Below are positions 35,478 through 42,894 of a DNA stretch of 42,894 nt, one piece after another (within the stretch, counting starts at the first letter, position 1; every line of letters begins with the position of its first letter). The stretch lies in contig JAHDDQ010000025.1 in NCBI GenBank assembly GCA_020629275.1, forward strand, positions 1 through 42,894, written 5' to 3'. This DNA is from Tenacibaculum sp. (lineage in GTDB: Bacteria > Bacteroidota > Bacteroidia > Flavobacteriales > Flavobacteriaceae). Under the pieces are notes generated by a model. It did not search any database and was not told the DNA's origin. It was given only the letters and a program-made list of their open reading frames with translations. The translations under genes were made by a program, and so were the position numbers.

Positions 35478-36539
35478 ATGAAAGCAGTTATAACAGGTAC
35501 GGGAAGCTATATTCCTACAATAAGAAAAGAAAATAAAAAGTTCGATACTAATGTATTTTTAAATGCTGATGGTTCTTCATTTAATACGTCTAACGATGTA
35601 ATAATAGAAAAGTTTAAAATCATTACAGGTATCGAAGAACGGAGATATGCTGAGGATAATCTCACTGCTTCAGATTTAGGTTTTTTTGCGGCACAAAATG
35701 CTATTACAAATGCGAACATTAATTCTGAAGATATAAACTATATTATTTTCGCTCATAATTTTGGAGACGTTAAAAATGAAGCAATCCAAAGTGACATACT
35801 TCCTAGTTTGGCTACACGTGTAAAACATTTACTCGGTATAAAAAATCCAAACTGTATTGCGTATGATATTTTATTCGGCTGCCCAGGATGGATTGAAGGT
35901 GTTATACAAGCACAAGCTTTCATAAAAGCTGGTATTGCTGAAAAGGTATTAGTCATAGGAGGTGAGACACTATCTAGAGTTATAGATAAGCACGATAGAG
36001 ATTCTATGATATATAGCGATGGCGCTGGTGCATGTATTGTTGAAAAATCTAAAAACTCTAATAGCGGTATATTAAGTCATGCGTCTCAAACGTTTGCAAA
36101 AGAAGAAGCCTATCATCTATTCTTTGGAAACTCAAACGATAAAAATGAAGATCCAAATACAAGATATATTAAAATGTATGGTCGTAAAATCTATGAATTT
36201 GCATTAACTCATGTTCCTAATGCAATGAAAATAGCTTTAGATAAAAGCGGAGTTGGAATTGATGATGTGAAAAAAATATTTATTCATCAAGCCAATGAAA
36301 AAATGGATGAAGCTATTATCAAACGATTTTTTAGACTTTATAAAAAACCAATTCCAGAAGCTATAATGCCTATGAGTATTCATAAACTTGGAAACAGTTC
36401 TGTAGCCACAGTACCTACCCTACTTGACTTAGTTTTGAAAAATAAAATAGAAAATCATAATGTAGCTAAAGGTGATGTAATCATACTCGCTTCTGTAGGC
36501 GCTGGCATGAATATTAATGCTATTGTATATCGTTATTAA
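35478..36539 (+). CDS. FabH-like 3-oxoacyl-ACP synthase III family protein
   Basis: I start at the ATG at 35478 (353 residues), just after a GTG at 35475 that would add one residue. The thiolase-fold catalytic triad is complete: Cys135 in Phe-Gly-Cys-Pro-Gly-Trp, His270 in Ile-His-Gln-Ala-Asn and Asn306 in Lys-Leu-Gly-Asn-Ser-Ser. The Gly-Ala-Gly-Ala and [13 protein letters not shown] motifs support a ketoacyl synthase III fold. It could start fatty acid synthesis, but its lone position and divergence from canonical FabH (cysteine context Gly-Cys-Pro-Gly, not Ala-Ala-Cys-Ser-Gly) suggest a special acyl product. It is 50 bases upstream of guaA. Confidence 0.85.
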   Translation: MKAVITGTGSYIPTIRKENKKFDTNVFLNADGSSFNTSNDVIIEKFKIITGIEERRYAEDNLTASDLGFFAAQNAITNANINSEDINYIIFAHNFGDVKNEAIQSDILPSLATRVKHLLGIKNPNCIAYDILFGCPGWIEGVIQAQAFIKAGIAEKVLVIGGETLSRVIDKHDRDSMIYSDGAGACIVEKSKNSNSGILSHASQTFAKEEAYHLFFGNSNDKNEDPNTRYIKMYGRKIYEFALTHVPNAMKIALDKSGVGIDDVKKIFIHQANEKMDEAIIKRFFRLYKKPIPEAIMPMSIHKLGNSSVATVPTLLDLVLKNKIENHNVAKGDVIILASVGAGMNINAIVYRY

Positions 36540-36553
36540 AATGTGTGAAAAAT

Positions 36554-36591
36554 ATCCGCAAAAATAAAATCAAACTATTATTTTTGCGGAT
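36554..36591 (+). promoter_or_regulatory. Hairpin that includes the guaA start codon
   Basis: ATCCGCAAAAATAA (36554-36567) and TTATTTTTGCGGAT (36578-36591) are a perfect 14-bp inverted repeat with a 10-base loop. The right arm contains the first two bases of the guaA ATG (36590-36592). The stem is GC-rich at its base and AT-rich at the loop end, with no T run outside it, so it does not look like a terminator. It could limit ribosome access to guaA. A perfect TATTTTTG box lies inside it at 36579-36586, too close to the ATG for a normal leader. Confidence 0.5.
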
Positions 36592-38125
36592 GCAACAACA
36601 CAACGTACTTATATTAGATTTTGGTTCGCAGTATACTCAGTTAATTGCGCGCCGTGTAAGAGAATTAAATATTTATTGTGAAATTCATCCTTACAATAAG
36701 ATACCCGAAAATCTTGAAAATTTTAAAGCAGTAATCTTATCTGGAAGTCCTTCTTCTGTTAGATCTGAACAAGCACCTCATCCTGATTTATCTGAAATAA
36801 GAGGAAAAAAACCACTATTGGCAGTATGCTATGGTGCACAATACTTAGCTCACTTTTCAGACGGGTTAGTTGCTCCTTCAAATACACGTGAATATGGTAG
36901 AGCCAATCTTTCTTTTATCAAAAATGAAGAAGTTTTCTTTAAAGATATCTCAGAAGGCAGCCAAGTTTGGATGAGTCATTCTGATACTATTAAAGAACTT
37001 CCAAAAAATGGAGTTTTATTAGCTAGTACAAATGACGTAAAAAATGCAGCTTATAAAATTGAAGGCGAAACTACATTCGCTATACAGTTTCATCCAGAAG
37101 TATACCACTCAACAGATGGGACACAATTATTAAAAAACTTCTTAATTGATATCGCAGAAGTTAACCAGAATTGGACTCCCAACTCTTTTGTTGAATCTAC
37201 GATAAACAACCTAAAAGAAACTGTTGGAGACGATAAAGTAATACTAGGATTATCTGGTGGTGTAGACTCTACAGTAGCTGGAGTTTTACTCCATAAAGCA
37301 ATAGGTGAAAATTTACATTGCATATTTGTAAATAATGGTTTATTGCGTAAAAACGAATATGAAAGTGTACTAAAACAATACGAAGGCATGGGATTAAACG
37401 TTAAAGGAGTAGATGCTTCTCAACGTTTTTTAACAGCTTTGGCAGGAATAAGCGATCCAGAAACTAAGAGAAAAGCTATTGGAAGAGTTTTTATCGAAGT
37501 TTTTGATGATGAAGCTTCAAAAGTTCAAAATGCAAAATGGTTAGCACAAGGAACTATTTACCCTGATGTTATTGAATCTGTATCTGTAAATGGTGGACCT
37601 TCAGCAACTATAAAAAGCCATCATAATGTAGGAGGTTTACCAGATTTCATGAAGTTAAAAGTGGTTGAACCTTTACGTATGATTTTTAAAGACGAAGTAA
37701 GACGTGTAGGAAAATCTATGGGGATCGATAAAGAATTATTAGGACGTCATCCATTTCCAGGACCAGGCTTAGCCATTAGAATACTGGGTGATATTACTTC
37801 AGAAAAAGTTCGTATTTTGCAAGAAGTGGATGCTGTTTTTATTAATGGCTTAAAAGAACATGGCCTATATGACAGCGTGTGGCAGGCAGGTGCAATTTTA
37901 TTACCTGTGAATTCTGTTGGGGTAATGGGTGACGAAAGAACTTATGAAAAAGTAGTAGCTTTACGTGCAGTTGAAAGTACTGATGGTATGACAGCTGATT
38001 GGGTGAATTTACCTTATGAGTTTTTACAAAAGATATCGAATAGTATAATAAATAATGTAAAAGGCGTTAATAGAGTGGTATATGACATTAGTTCTAAGCC
38101 ACCTGCAACCATAGAATGGGAATAA
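36590..38125 (+). CDS. guaA: GMP synthase (glutamine-hydrolysing)
   Basis: I start at the ATG at 36590 (511 residues), because the protein then begins like other GuaA proteins ([13 protein letters not shown]); a GTG at 36545 would add 15 residues. The glutamine amidotransferase domain has Cys80 (Ala-Val-Cys-Tyr-Gly-Ala-Gln), His168 and Glu170. The ATP-pyrophosphatase loop is Ser-Gly-Gly-Val-Asp-Ser at 222-227, followed by the C-terminal dimerisation domain ([10 protein letters not shown]). It converts XMP to GMP. It lies 33 bases before the LysM lipoprotein gene on the same strand. Confidence 0.97.
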   Translation: MQQHNVLILDFGSQYTQLIARRVRELNIYCEIHPYNKIPENLENFKAVILSGSPSSVRSEQAPHPDLSEIRGKKPLLAVCYGAQYLAHFSDGLVAPSNTREYGRANLSFIKNEEVFFKDISEGSQVWMSHSDTIKELPKNGVLLASTNDVKNAAYKIEGETTFAIQFHPEVYHSTDGTQLLKNFLIDIAEVNQNWTPNSFVESTINNLKETVGDDKVILGLSGGVDSTVAGVLLHKAIGENLHCIFVNNGLLRKNEYESVLKQYEGMGLNVKGVDASQRFLTALAGISDPETKRKAIGRVFIEVFDDEASKVQNAKWLAQGTIYPDVIESVSVNGGPSATIKSHHNVGGLPDFMKLKVVEPLRMIFKDEVRRVGKSMGIDKELLGRHPFPGPGLAIRILGDITSEKVRILQEVDAVFINGLKEHGLYDSVWQAGAILLPVNSVGVMGDERTYEKVVALRAVESTDGMTADWVNLPYEFLQKISNSIINNVKGVNRVVYDISSKPPATIEWE

Positions 38126-38158
38126 GAAATCCAATTCCTTTATAAAACAAATATATAT

Positions 38159-40012
38159 ATGAGTAATATTAGATTTTTAATTGTTTCTTTAGTAGCAGTA
38201 CTGTTATTTTCATGTAGCCAGCAGAAAAGATATATTTCTTACAAGGTGAAAGAAGGTGAAAGTATACGCGATATCGCTGAACGCTTAGATGTAGAAACAA
38301 AAGATTTAATTCGTTTGAATCCTGATGTCGGTGACGAACCCGCTATAAATAGTGTTATTATTATACCTAATCCAGAGTATAAAAAGAAGCTTCCAATTAT
38401 TCAAAAAGAAGATTCTGATACTATTGATAGTGATACTACTAAACCTAACGAAACCGACACTGAACAAAGTCCAGACTCTACCCAGGTTACCAAAACTATA
38501 TATAAATATAAAACACATACTGTAAAAGCTGGTGAAACTGTATATCGCTTAACGAAACAATATAATATTTCTAAAAATGAATTATTACGCTTAAACCCAG
38601 AATATCCAAAACTTAAAAATAACTTATTAAGTGTAGGACAAGTTCTTAAGGTAAAGGTTAGCGAGAAGAAAGTATTTTATGTTTCCTTAGAAGAAGATCT
38701 TAAGAATCATGTTACTCACACAGTAAAATCAAAAGAAACTTTATACAGTTTAACAAGGTTTTACAACCTAAGTAAACAAGAGTTAATTGATTTAAATCCA
38801 GAATATCCAGAATTAGCAAATGACAAACTAAATGTTGGACAAATTCTAAGAATTAGAACACTAGAAAACAAATTAGACACCGATGATGTTGCAATGTATA
38901 TTGATACCATTGCTGAGAATCGTGCCATAAAGTTATTAATGTTATTGCCTTTTAGAGCAAAAGAATATGATAGTATTTCTTCTGAAAAGATCTTTGATAG
39001 AAAAAAGAATAAATCTGCTGCAGATGCTAGACTAGCTAACATGGTTACTGATTTCTACATGGGTGCGGAAATAGCAGTCGATTCTATAAAAAGCCAAGGT
39101 GTTGCTGTTGACTTTTTATTGTTTGATACTGGAAATAGAGGTAAAAAAGTAAAAGACATTATTAACAATAATGAACTTGATGATGTAGATGTTGTTATAG
39201 GACCTTTTTATTCTGACAATGTGAATGTAGTAGCAGATGAAATTAATTCTCCTGTTATCTTCCCTCATTTTTCAAAAAACCAAACAGAATTCTCATCTTC
39301 CAATATTGTGAAATCAGCTCCAGACAGGGAAACTCACAGTGAATTTTTAGTAAATTTTCTAAAAGAAAAGTACAACGGGGAAACAATTTTTGTAGTTGGT
39401 GACGATAAAAAGGTATCTGAAAATCAAGTTAAAACAATAGTTAACAGTTTAAAGGAGCACGACTCAATTGAAAAGATTCATGTTTTAAAACCAGAAAAAG
39501 GATATATTAAAAAAGAGCGTTTTACTAAAGAAATGAAACCTAATAGTAAAAATTGGATTATTTTAACTTCGGATGATAATGTAGTTATTGCAGACGCTAT
39601 CAATAGCATGGTTGTTTTACCAGATGATGTAACTGCTCAAGTTTTTGCAATTGATAAAAACAGAGCATATGCAAAGGTTAATAATAATACTTTAGCTAGA
39701 ATAGATTTTACTTATGTTACCGATAATTTTAATGACAGCAAAGCAAGGAGCATTCGTGAGTTTAATAGAAAATATCGTAAAAAAAATAAAGATATTCCAT
39801 CGGAATACTCTGTAAGAGGTTTTGATATTACTTACGATATATTAATGCGACTCGCCTCAAACAATAGTTTGTCTGATACTTTCAAAGAAGGTGCTTCTAT
39901 GCGATTAGAAAACAAATTCGATTATAAGAAAAAATTCTTTGGTATAACAAATAACAGAGGATTATTCATTTTAAAATACAATAGCGATTTAAGTTTAACT
40001 CGATTAAAATAA
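38159..40012 (+). CDS. LysM-domain lipoprotein with a periplasmic-binding-protein fold
   Basis: The 617-residue lipoprotein (Leu-Leu-Phe-Ser-Cys, Cys19) has three LysM peptidoglycan-binding repeats: about 23-65, 118-168 and 183-235. The second and third share the Thr-His-Thr-Val-Lys, Asn-Pro-Glu-Tyr-Pro and Val-Gly-Gln motifs. From about 250 to the end it follows an ABC-transporter-type periplasmic-binding (PBP1) fold: 'Ile-Lys-Leu-Leu-Met-Leu-Leu-Pro-Phe' and 'Asp-Val-Val-Ile-Gly-Pro-Phe-Tyr'. No transporter gene lies near it, so it is more likely a wall-anchored sensor or structural protein than part of an importer. Its place directly behind guaA recurs in flavobacteria as I recall. Confidence 0.85.
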   Translation: MSNIRFLIVSLVAVLLFSCSQQKRYISYKVKEGESIRDIAERLDVETKDLIRLNPDVGDEPAINSVIIIPNPEYKKKLPIIQKEDSDTIDSDTTKPNETDTEQSPDSTQVTKTIYKYKTHTVKAGETVYRLTKQYNISKNELLRLNPEYPKLKNNLLSVGQVLKVKVSEKKVFYVSLEEDLKNHVTHTVKSKETLYSLTRFYNLSKQELIDLNPEYPELANDKLNVGQILRIRTLENKLDTDDVAMYIDTIAENRAIKLLMLLPFRAKEYDSISSEKIFDRKKNKSAADARLANMVTDFYMGAEIAVDSIKSQGVAVDFLLFDTGNRGKKVKDIINNNELDDVDVVIGPFYSDNVNVVADEINSPVIFPHFSKNQTEFSSSNIVKSAPDRETHSEFLVNFLKEKYNGETIFVVGDDKKVSENQVKTIVNSLKEHDSIEKIHVLKPEKGYIKKERFTKEMKPNSKNWIILTSDDNVVIADAINSMVVLPDDVTAQVFAIDKNRAYAKVNNNTLARIDFTYVTDNFNDSKARSIREFNRKYRKKNKDIPSEYSVRGFDITYDILMRLASNNSLSDTFKEGASMRLENKFDYKKKFFGITNNRGLFILKYNSDLSLTRLK

Positions 40013-40028
40013 TATTACTTAATTCTAT

Positions 40029-40066
40029 AAAAAAGCCATATATGATAATCATATATGGCTTTTTTT
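40029..40066. terminator. Bidirectional terminator
   Basis: AAAAAGCCATATATGA (40030-40045) pairs with TCATATATGGCTTTTT (40049-40064) over a 3-base loop, with one more A-T pair outside. Both strands give a hairpin with a T run. It separates the plus-strand LysM gene from the minus-strand AIM24-like gene. Confidence 0.88.
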
Positions 40067-40097
40067 ATACTTTATATTATATGTTTATTTCTATGGA

Positions 40098-40895
40098 TTA
40101 AAACCTATTATCTCCATCTATAAGATCTCCTATCCCTCCTAAAATACTTCCTTCTCCTTTACTTCCTCCATTACTAGGCGCCATAGACAGTACTCTACCT
40201 GCCAACCTACTAAATGGTAATGACTGAATGTAAACAGTACCTGGACCTTGAAGTTTAGCAAAAAATAGACCTTCACCTCCAAAAATTGAGTTTTTAATTC
40301 CACCTACAAACTCAACATCATAATCAACATCTTTTGTAAACCCTACTATACAACCTGTATCTACTTTCAATACTTCTCCAGGTTGTAAGACTTTTTTTGC
40401 CATGGTTCCACCAGCATGAATAAAACCTAATCCATCCCCTTCCATTTTTTGCATAATAAAACCTTCACCTCCAAACAGACCTCTACCTAATTTTTTTGAA
40501 AACTCTATTCCTATCGACACACCTTTAGCTGCGCAAAGGAATGCATCTTTCTGACAGATAAATTTACCTCCAAACTCTGTTAAATCTATCGGTATAATTT
40601 TACCTGGATATGGAGATGCAAATGAAACTCGCTTTTTTCCAAAACCATTATTTGTAAAAACTGTCATAAACAAATTCTCGCCAGTTAAAATTCTTTTACC
40701 CGCAGAAAAAATCTTTCCTAAAAGTCCTTTTTCCTGATTAGAACCGTCTCCCAAAATGGTGTTCATCTTAACATCAGCATCCATCATCATAAAGCTGCCA
40801 CTTTCAGCGACAACTCCTTCTTGCGGGTCCAATTCAATCTCTACATATTGCATTTCTTCACCAAAAACGCGGTAATCTATTTCGTGTGCATTCAT
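40098..40895 (-). CDS. AIM24-family (TIGR00266-like) protein
   Basis: The 265-residue soluble protein fits the AIM24 family of beta-prism-like trimers: Gln-Tyr-Val-Glu-Ile-Glu-Leu-Asp-Pro near 16-24, 'Val-Val-Ala-Glu-Ser-Gly-Ser-Phe-Met-Met-Met', repeated Gly-Gly-Glu-Gly-Phe/Leu-Phe turns (two copies of Phe-Gly-Gly-Glu-Gly) and a glycine-rich C-terminus. Its function is unknown; bacterial relatives are described as conserved uncharacterised proteins and the mitochondrial one affects membrane structure. It is co-oriented with a DUF4442 gene 43 bases upstream and probably shares its transcript. Confidence 0.88.
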   Translation of the reverse strand: MNAHEIDYRVFGEEMQYVEIELDPQEGVVAESGSFMMMDADVKMNTILGDGSNQEKGLLGKIFSAGKRILTGENLFMTVFTNNGFGKKRVSFASPYPGKIIPIDLTEFGGKFICQKDAFLCAAKGVSIGIEFSKKLGRGLFGGEGFIMQKMEGDGLGFIHAGGTMAKKVLQPGEVLKVDTGCIVGFTKDVDYDVEFVGGIKNSIFGGEGLFFAKLQGPGTVYIQSLPFSRLAGRVLSMAPSNGGSKGEGSILGGIGDLIDGDNRF

Positions 40896-40938
40896 AATTT
40901 TTTACTTTATTTGATTAGACTCTGTATTTATTAGTTTG

Positions 40939-41394
40939 TTACGCTTTTACTTTTAAACTCCATTCAAATTCAAATTTAGAAACCACTACTCCATCTTCAT
41001 TTATACCTGTAGATGTTAATACAATTACCTGCCCTTCTCCTGTTTCTATAGTTTTCTGTATTGCTATCTTAATTTCACTTCCTTGGTTACATTCAAAAAA
41101 AATCTTTCCTGTTGCCTTTTTAGTGAAAGTTGCATTCATATTTGTTACCAACATAGAAATTTTTCGCTCAGACTTCTTTATAGCTAACAAAACTAATACG
41201 CCAGTTGCAAATTCTGCAGCCATACCTTGAACTGCCCAAAACATTGATTTAAAAGGGTTTTGATTGATCCATTTATGCTTCACATGAATCACTGCTTTCT
41301 CCTCTGAAATAGATTTTACACGAATTCCTGTAATAAATGCAGATGGCAATTTGAATAATAAGAAAAAATTAATTTTTGATGGTGTAAACGTCAT
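40939..41394 (-). CDS. DUF4442 hotdog-fold protein (thioesterase-like)
   Basis: I start at the ATG at 41394 (151 residues); an upstream TTG at 41415 would add seven unlikely residues. The protein has the DUF4442 pattern of the hotdog fold: 'His-Val-Lys-His-Lys-Trp-Ile-Asn-Gln-Asn-Pro-Phe' near 38-49, then 'Met-Phe-Trp-Ala-Val-Gln-Gly-Met-Ala-Ala-Glu-Phe-Ala-Thr-Gly' with the conserved Ala-Ala-Glu helix, and several beta strands. It may act on acyl-CoA or acyl-ACP thioesters, but no activity is established. It precedes the AIM24-like gene on the same strand, and is divergent from the DUF4870 operon. Confidence 0.82.
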   Translation of the reverse strand: MTFTPSKINFFLLFKLPSAFITGIRVKSISEEKAVIHVKHKWINQNPFKSMFWAVQGMAAEFATGVLVLLAIKKSERKISMLVTNMNATFTKKATGKIFFECNQGSEIKIAIQKTIETGEGQVIVLTSTGINEDGVVVSKFEFEWSLKVKA

Positions 41395-41484
41395 ACATGC
41401 TGATTTTACTCGCAATTTAAGGTTTTTTAGCCTTTAAAAACATAAATTCAAAACCTTTATAAATGTTAAATTTTGTTAAAATAT

Positions 41485-41536
41485 GGTACTATGTATTGCA
41501 TAATACCTTTTAAAAGATATATATTTGCATAGTACA
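41485..41536 (+). promoter_or_regulatory. Promoter with three CATARTAC half-sites, candidate PadR operator
   Basis: TTG at 41496-41498 and TATATTTG at 41520-41527, 21 bases apart, form a promoter for the DUF4870-PadR-PspC operon. Three copies of one motif bracket it: GGTACTATG (41485-41493, reverse of CATAGTACC), CATAATACC (41499-41507) and CATAGTACA (41528-41536). The first two make a near-perfect dyad with a 5-base spacer over the -33 box; the third follows the -7 box. PadR repressors usually control their own operon from such dyads. The link is inference. Confidence 0.5.
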
Positions 41537-41558
41537 GTATTATATAAATCATTTTATC

Positions 41559-41993
41559 ATGAAAAACAACAGTGAAAATACGAATGCATTTCTAATACAT
41601 ATATCATCGTTTGCAGGATATTTGTTTCCATTAGGGAGTATTATTACTCCTTTAGTTTTATGGCAAACACAAAAAGATAAGAGTGTTTTTTTAGATGATC
41701 ATGGAAAAGAAGCTGTAAACTTTAACATCAGTTTTGCTTTATACATTTTTATATTAAGTGCTTCTTTTTTCTCTTTTTTCTTTGGCGATATTTTTAGCTT
41801 GATTAACAGAATAGATCATATCGATTTTGGAAATACGTTTTCTTTTAATACGAATCTTTTTAGCTTCTTTGGAGTAGCCTCTTTGGTTAGCATAATAACA
41901 CTAATAAAAATAGCTTTAGTTATTATTGCTTCTATGAAAGCTAATAATGGAGAACAATATAAGTATCCTTTCATCATTAAATTTATTAAATAA
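41559..41993 (+). CDS. DUF4870 membrane protein
   Basis: The 144-residue protein has the DUF4870 pattern: a short N-terminus, then 'Phe-Ala-Gly-Tyr-Leu-Phe-Pro-Leu-Gly-Ser-Ile-Ile-Thr-Pro-Leu-Val-Leu-Trp' with the conserved 'Asp-His-Gly-Lys-Glu-Ala-Val-Asn-Phe-Asn' loop at about 47-56, and helices in the middle and C-terminal part (about 55-75 and 105-130). Function is unknown; it is often beside PspC-like or stress membrane genes. It heads a run with the PadR and PspC genes (10 bases before the PadR start). Confidence 0.85.
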   Translation: MKNNSENTNAFLIHISSFAGYLFPLGSIITPLVLWQTQKDKSVFLDDHGKEAVNFNISFALYIFILSASFFSFFFGDIFSLINRIDHIDFGNTFSFNTNLFSFFGVASLVSIITLIKIALVIIASMKANNGEQYKYPFIIKFIK

Positions 41994-42003
41994 CCCACAC
42001 TCA

Positions 42004-42348
42004 ATGAAGATAGAAAATACGAAAGCGCAAATGCGTAAAGGAGTTTTAGAGTATTGCATTTTATCAATATTAAAGAAAGGTGATGCATATACTTCTGAAA
42101 TTTTAAACACACTTAAAAGCGCAGAAATGATTGTGGTTGAAGGAACAATTTATCCTTTACTAACCCGATTAAAAAATGCAGGTTTGTTATCCTACAGATG
42201 GGAAGAATCTACCTCAGGACCGCCACGTAAATATTACGTTTTAACAGAAAACGGTATTATGTTTTTAAAAGAATTAGACAAAACTTGGAATAATTTAGTA
42301 AACGCAGTAAATCAAGTAACTAGCACAAAATCAACATCAAATGAATAA
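42004..42348 (+). CDS. PadR-family transcriptional repressor
   Basis: I start at the ATG at 42004 (114 residues); an earlier ATG at 41947 would overlap the upstream gene in another frame. It is a small winged-helix protein of the PadR family, subfamily 2 length. The signature is Glu-Gly-Thr-Ile-Tyr-Pro-Leu-Leu-Thr-Arg-Leu at 46-56, followed by the wing Gly-Pro-Pro-Arg-Lys-Tyr-Tyr-Val-Leu-Thr-Glu-Asn-Gly at 72-84. PadR repressors usually sense a ligand or stress and control an adjacent membrane gene. Its last 8 bases overlap the PspC gene start, so they are translated together. Confidence 0.92.
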   Translation: MKIENTKAQMRKGVLEYCILSILKKGDAYTSEILNTLKSAEMIVVEGTIYPLLTRLKNAGLLSYRWEESTSGPPRKYYVLTENGIMFLKELDKTWNNLVNAVNQVTSTKSTSNE

Positions 42349-42894
42349 GACAATAAACATAAATTTAGGCGGTTTTTTCTTCCATATAGATGAAATTGCT
42401 TATCAAAAATTAAGAAGATATCTAGACGCTATTTCCCGTTCTTTAAGTGACGATCCGCAAGGCAAAAATGAAATTATTGCTGATATTGAAGCTCGTATAA
42501 GTGAACTTTTGTCTGAAAGAATTACAGATGCTCGTCAAGTTGTAAATGAAGGAGATATTGATGAAATCATTGCTATAATGGGGCAACCTGAGGATTATTC
42601 TGAAGCTGAAGAAGCATATTCAGAAAGTAATACAGGATATCAAAAAAGAAGCAAGTCCTCTTCAAAAAAACTATTCAGAGATAACGAAGATAAATTTTTG
42701 GGTGGTGTAGCTTCGGGATTAGGTCACTATACTAAAATTGACGCTATTTGGATTCGTTTGATATTCATTATAACTGCAGTGACTACTGGTTTTGGTCTTT
42801 TAGTTTACCTTATTTTATGGGTTTTATTACCTGAAGCTAAAACTACAGCAGAAAAATTACAGATGGAAGGTGAACCTGTAAATATTGATAACAT
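42341..42894 (+). CDS. PspC-domain membrane protein, 3' end cut by the window
   Basis: The frame opens at ATG 42341, overlapping the PadR stop by 8 bases, and runs to the last base; 184 residues are visible. The N-terminal cytoplasmic part is charged and helical ('Asp-Ile-Glu-Ala-Arg-Ile-Ser-Glu-Leu-Leu', residues about 48-57). From about 122 it follows the PspC pattern: 'Asp-Lys-Phe-Leu-Gly-Gly-Val-Ala-Ser-Gly-Leu-Gly-His-Tyr' , 'Ile-Trp-Ile-Arg-Leu' and a membrane helix ending in 'Trp-Val-Leu-Leu-Pro-Glu'. PspC proteins are inner membrane stress (phage shock) components. Further domains may follow beyond the window. Confidence 0.9.
   Translation, partial: MNKTININLGGFFFHIDEIAYQKLRRYLDAISRSLSDDPQGKNEIIADIEARISELLSERITDARQVVNEGDIDEIIAIMGQPEDYSEAEEAYSESNTGYQKRSKSSSKKLFRDNEDKFLGGVASGLGHYTKIDAIWIRLIFIITAVTTGFGLLVYLILWVLLPEAKTTAEKLQMEGEPVNIDN

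Noticed and set aside
36545..36589. Longer guaA start at GTG 36545
   Set aside because: The added 15 residues do not match the normal GuaA N-terminus, which begins exactly at the ATG at 36590.
41947..42003. Longer PadR start at ATG 41947
   Set aside because: It would overlap the DUF4870 gene in another frame by 47 bases; the PadR domain begins at 42004.
1..42894. A hidden mobile island, defence system, toxin-antitoxin or prophage
   Set aside because: No transposase, integrase, nuclease, restriction or phage gene, no attachment repeat beside the tRNA-Thr, and no change of composition that stands out by eye.

Overview
The window is a strongly AT-rich piece of a Bacteroidota chromosome, almost certainly from a marine-type Flavobacteriaceae (Tenacibaculum/Polaribacter-like by feel; the genus is not provable from sequence alone). 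The markers are gldJ next to porU and porV of the type IX secretion/gliding machinery, a two-subunit methylmalonyl-CoA mutase, a fused ResB-CcsA cytochrome c biogenesis protein, a guaA-linked LysM lipoprotein, and promoters of the Bacteroidota form (TTG, 17-23 bases, TAnnTTTG) in place of sigma70 boxes. Nearly every gene is intact, coding density is high, and I see no insertion sequence, integrase, prophage, CRISPR array or rRNA. One tRNA (Thr, UGU) is present.

Layout. 1-2952: a tight plus-strand group with two serine beta-lactamase-like hydrolases, an outer-membrane-barrel-like protein and a DUF2306-type membrane protein whose frame is broken by an in-frame TGA. 3041-5762 (minus): a membrane-anchored LytTR regulator, then a third serine hydrolase lipoprotein translationally coupled to a secreted protein with two lipocalin-like halves. 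A 20-bp-spaced repeat in front of the hydrolase may be the LytTR operator. 5763-6232 is a long AT-rich regulatory gap. 6563-9266: glutathione peroxidase, TspO, an SRPBCC protein and a photolyase in one tight run that looks like a photo-oxidative stress operon, followed by a SnoaL-like protein and a double-domain universal stress protein. 10841-16209: tRNA-Thr, then a packed operon udk, divIC/ftsB-like, mutA, mutB, psd. 16317-20044: ccsBA and a small membrane TPR-like protein. 20095-25983: an exopolysaccharide start module (WbpM-type epimerase/dehydratase, Wza-like export lipoprotein, Wzc-like tyrosine kinase) facing a YwqE/CpsB-type phosphatase across a shared terminator.

26127-35256: a BadF/NAG-kinase-like protein, murF, gldJ (the last two on the minus strand), then divergent porU and porV, and cdd. 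35478-40012: a FabH-like ketoacyl synthase, guaA (start codon buried in a perfect 14-bp hairpin) and a triple-LysM lipoprotein with a periplasmic-binding fold. 40098-41394 (minus): an AIM24-family protein and a DUF4442 protein. 41559-end: a DUF4870 membrane protein, a PadR repressor and a PspC-domain protein cut by the window end, behind a promoter bracketed by three copies of a CATARTAC half-site that could be the PadR operator.

I find no clear, self-contained undescribed system; most of the window is ordinary flavobacterial core genome. The best leads are regulatory: the putative LytTR and PadR operators, the guaA start-codon hairpin, the hairpin 12 bases before murF, and the interrupted DUF2306 gene. 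The LytTR/hydrolase/lipocalin group and the photo-stress operon are the most plausible functional units to follow. All functional calls are from reading protein motifs by eye; no database search was run.
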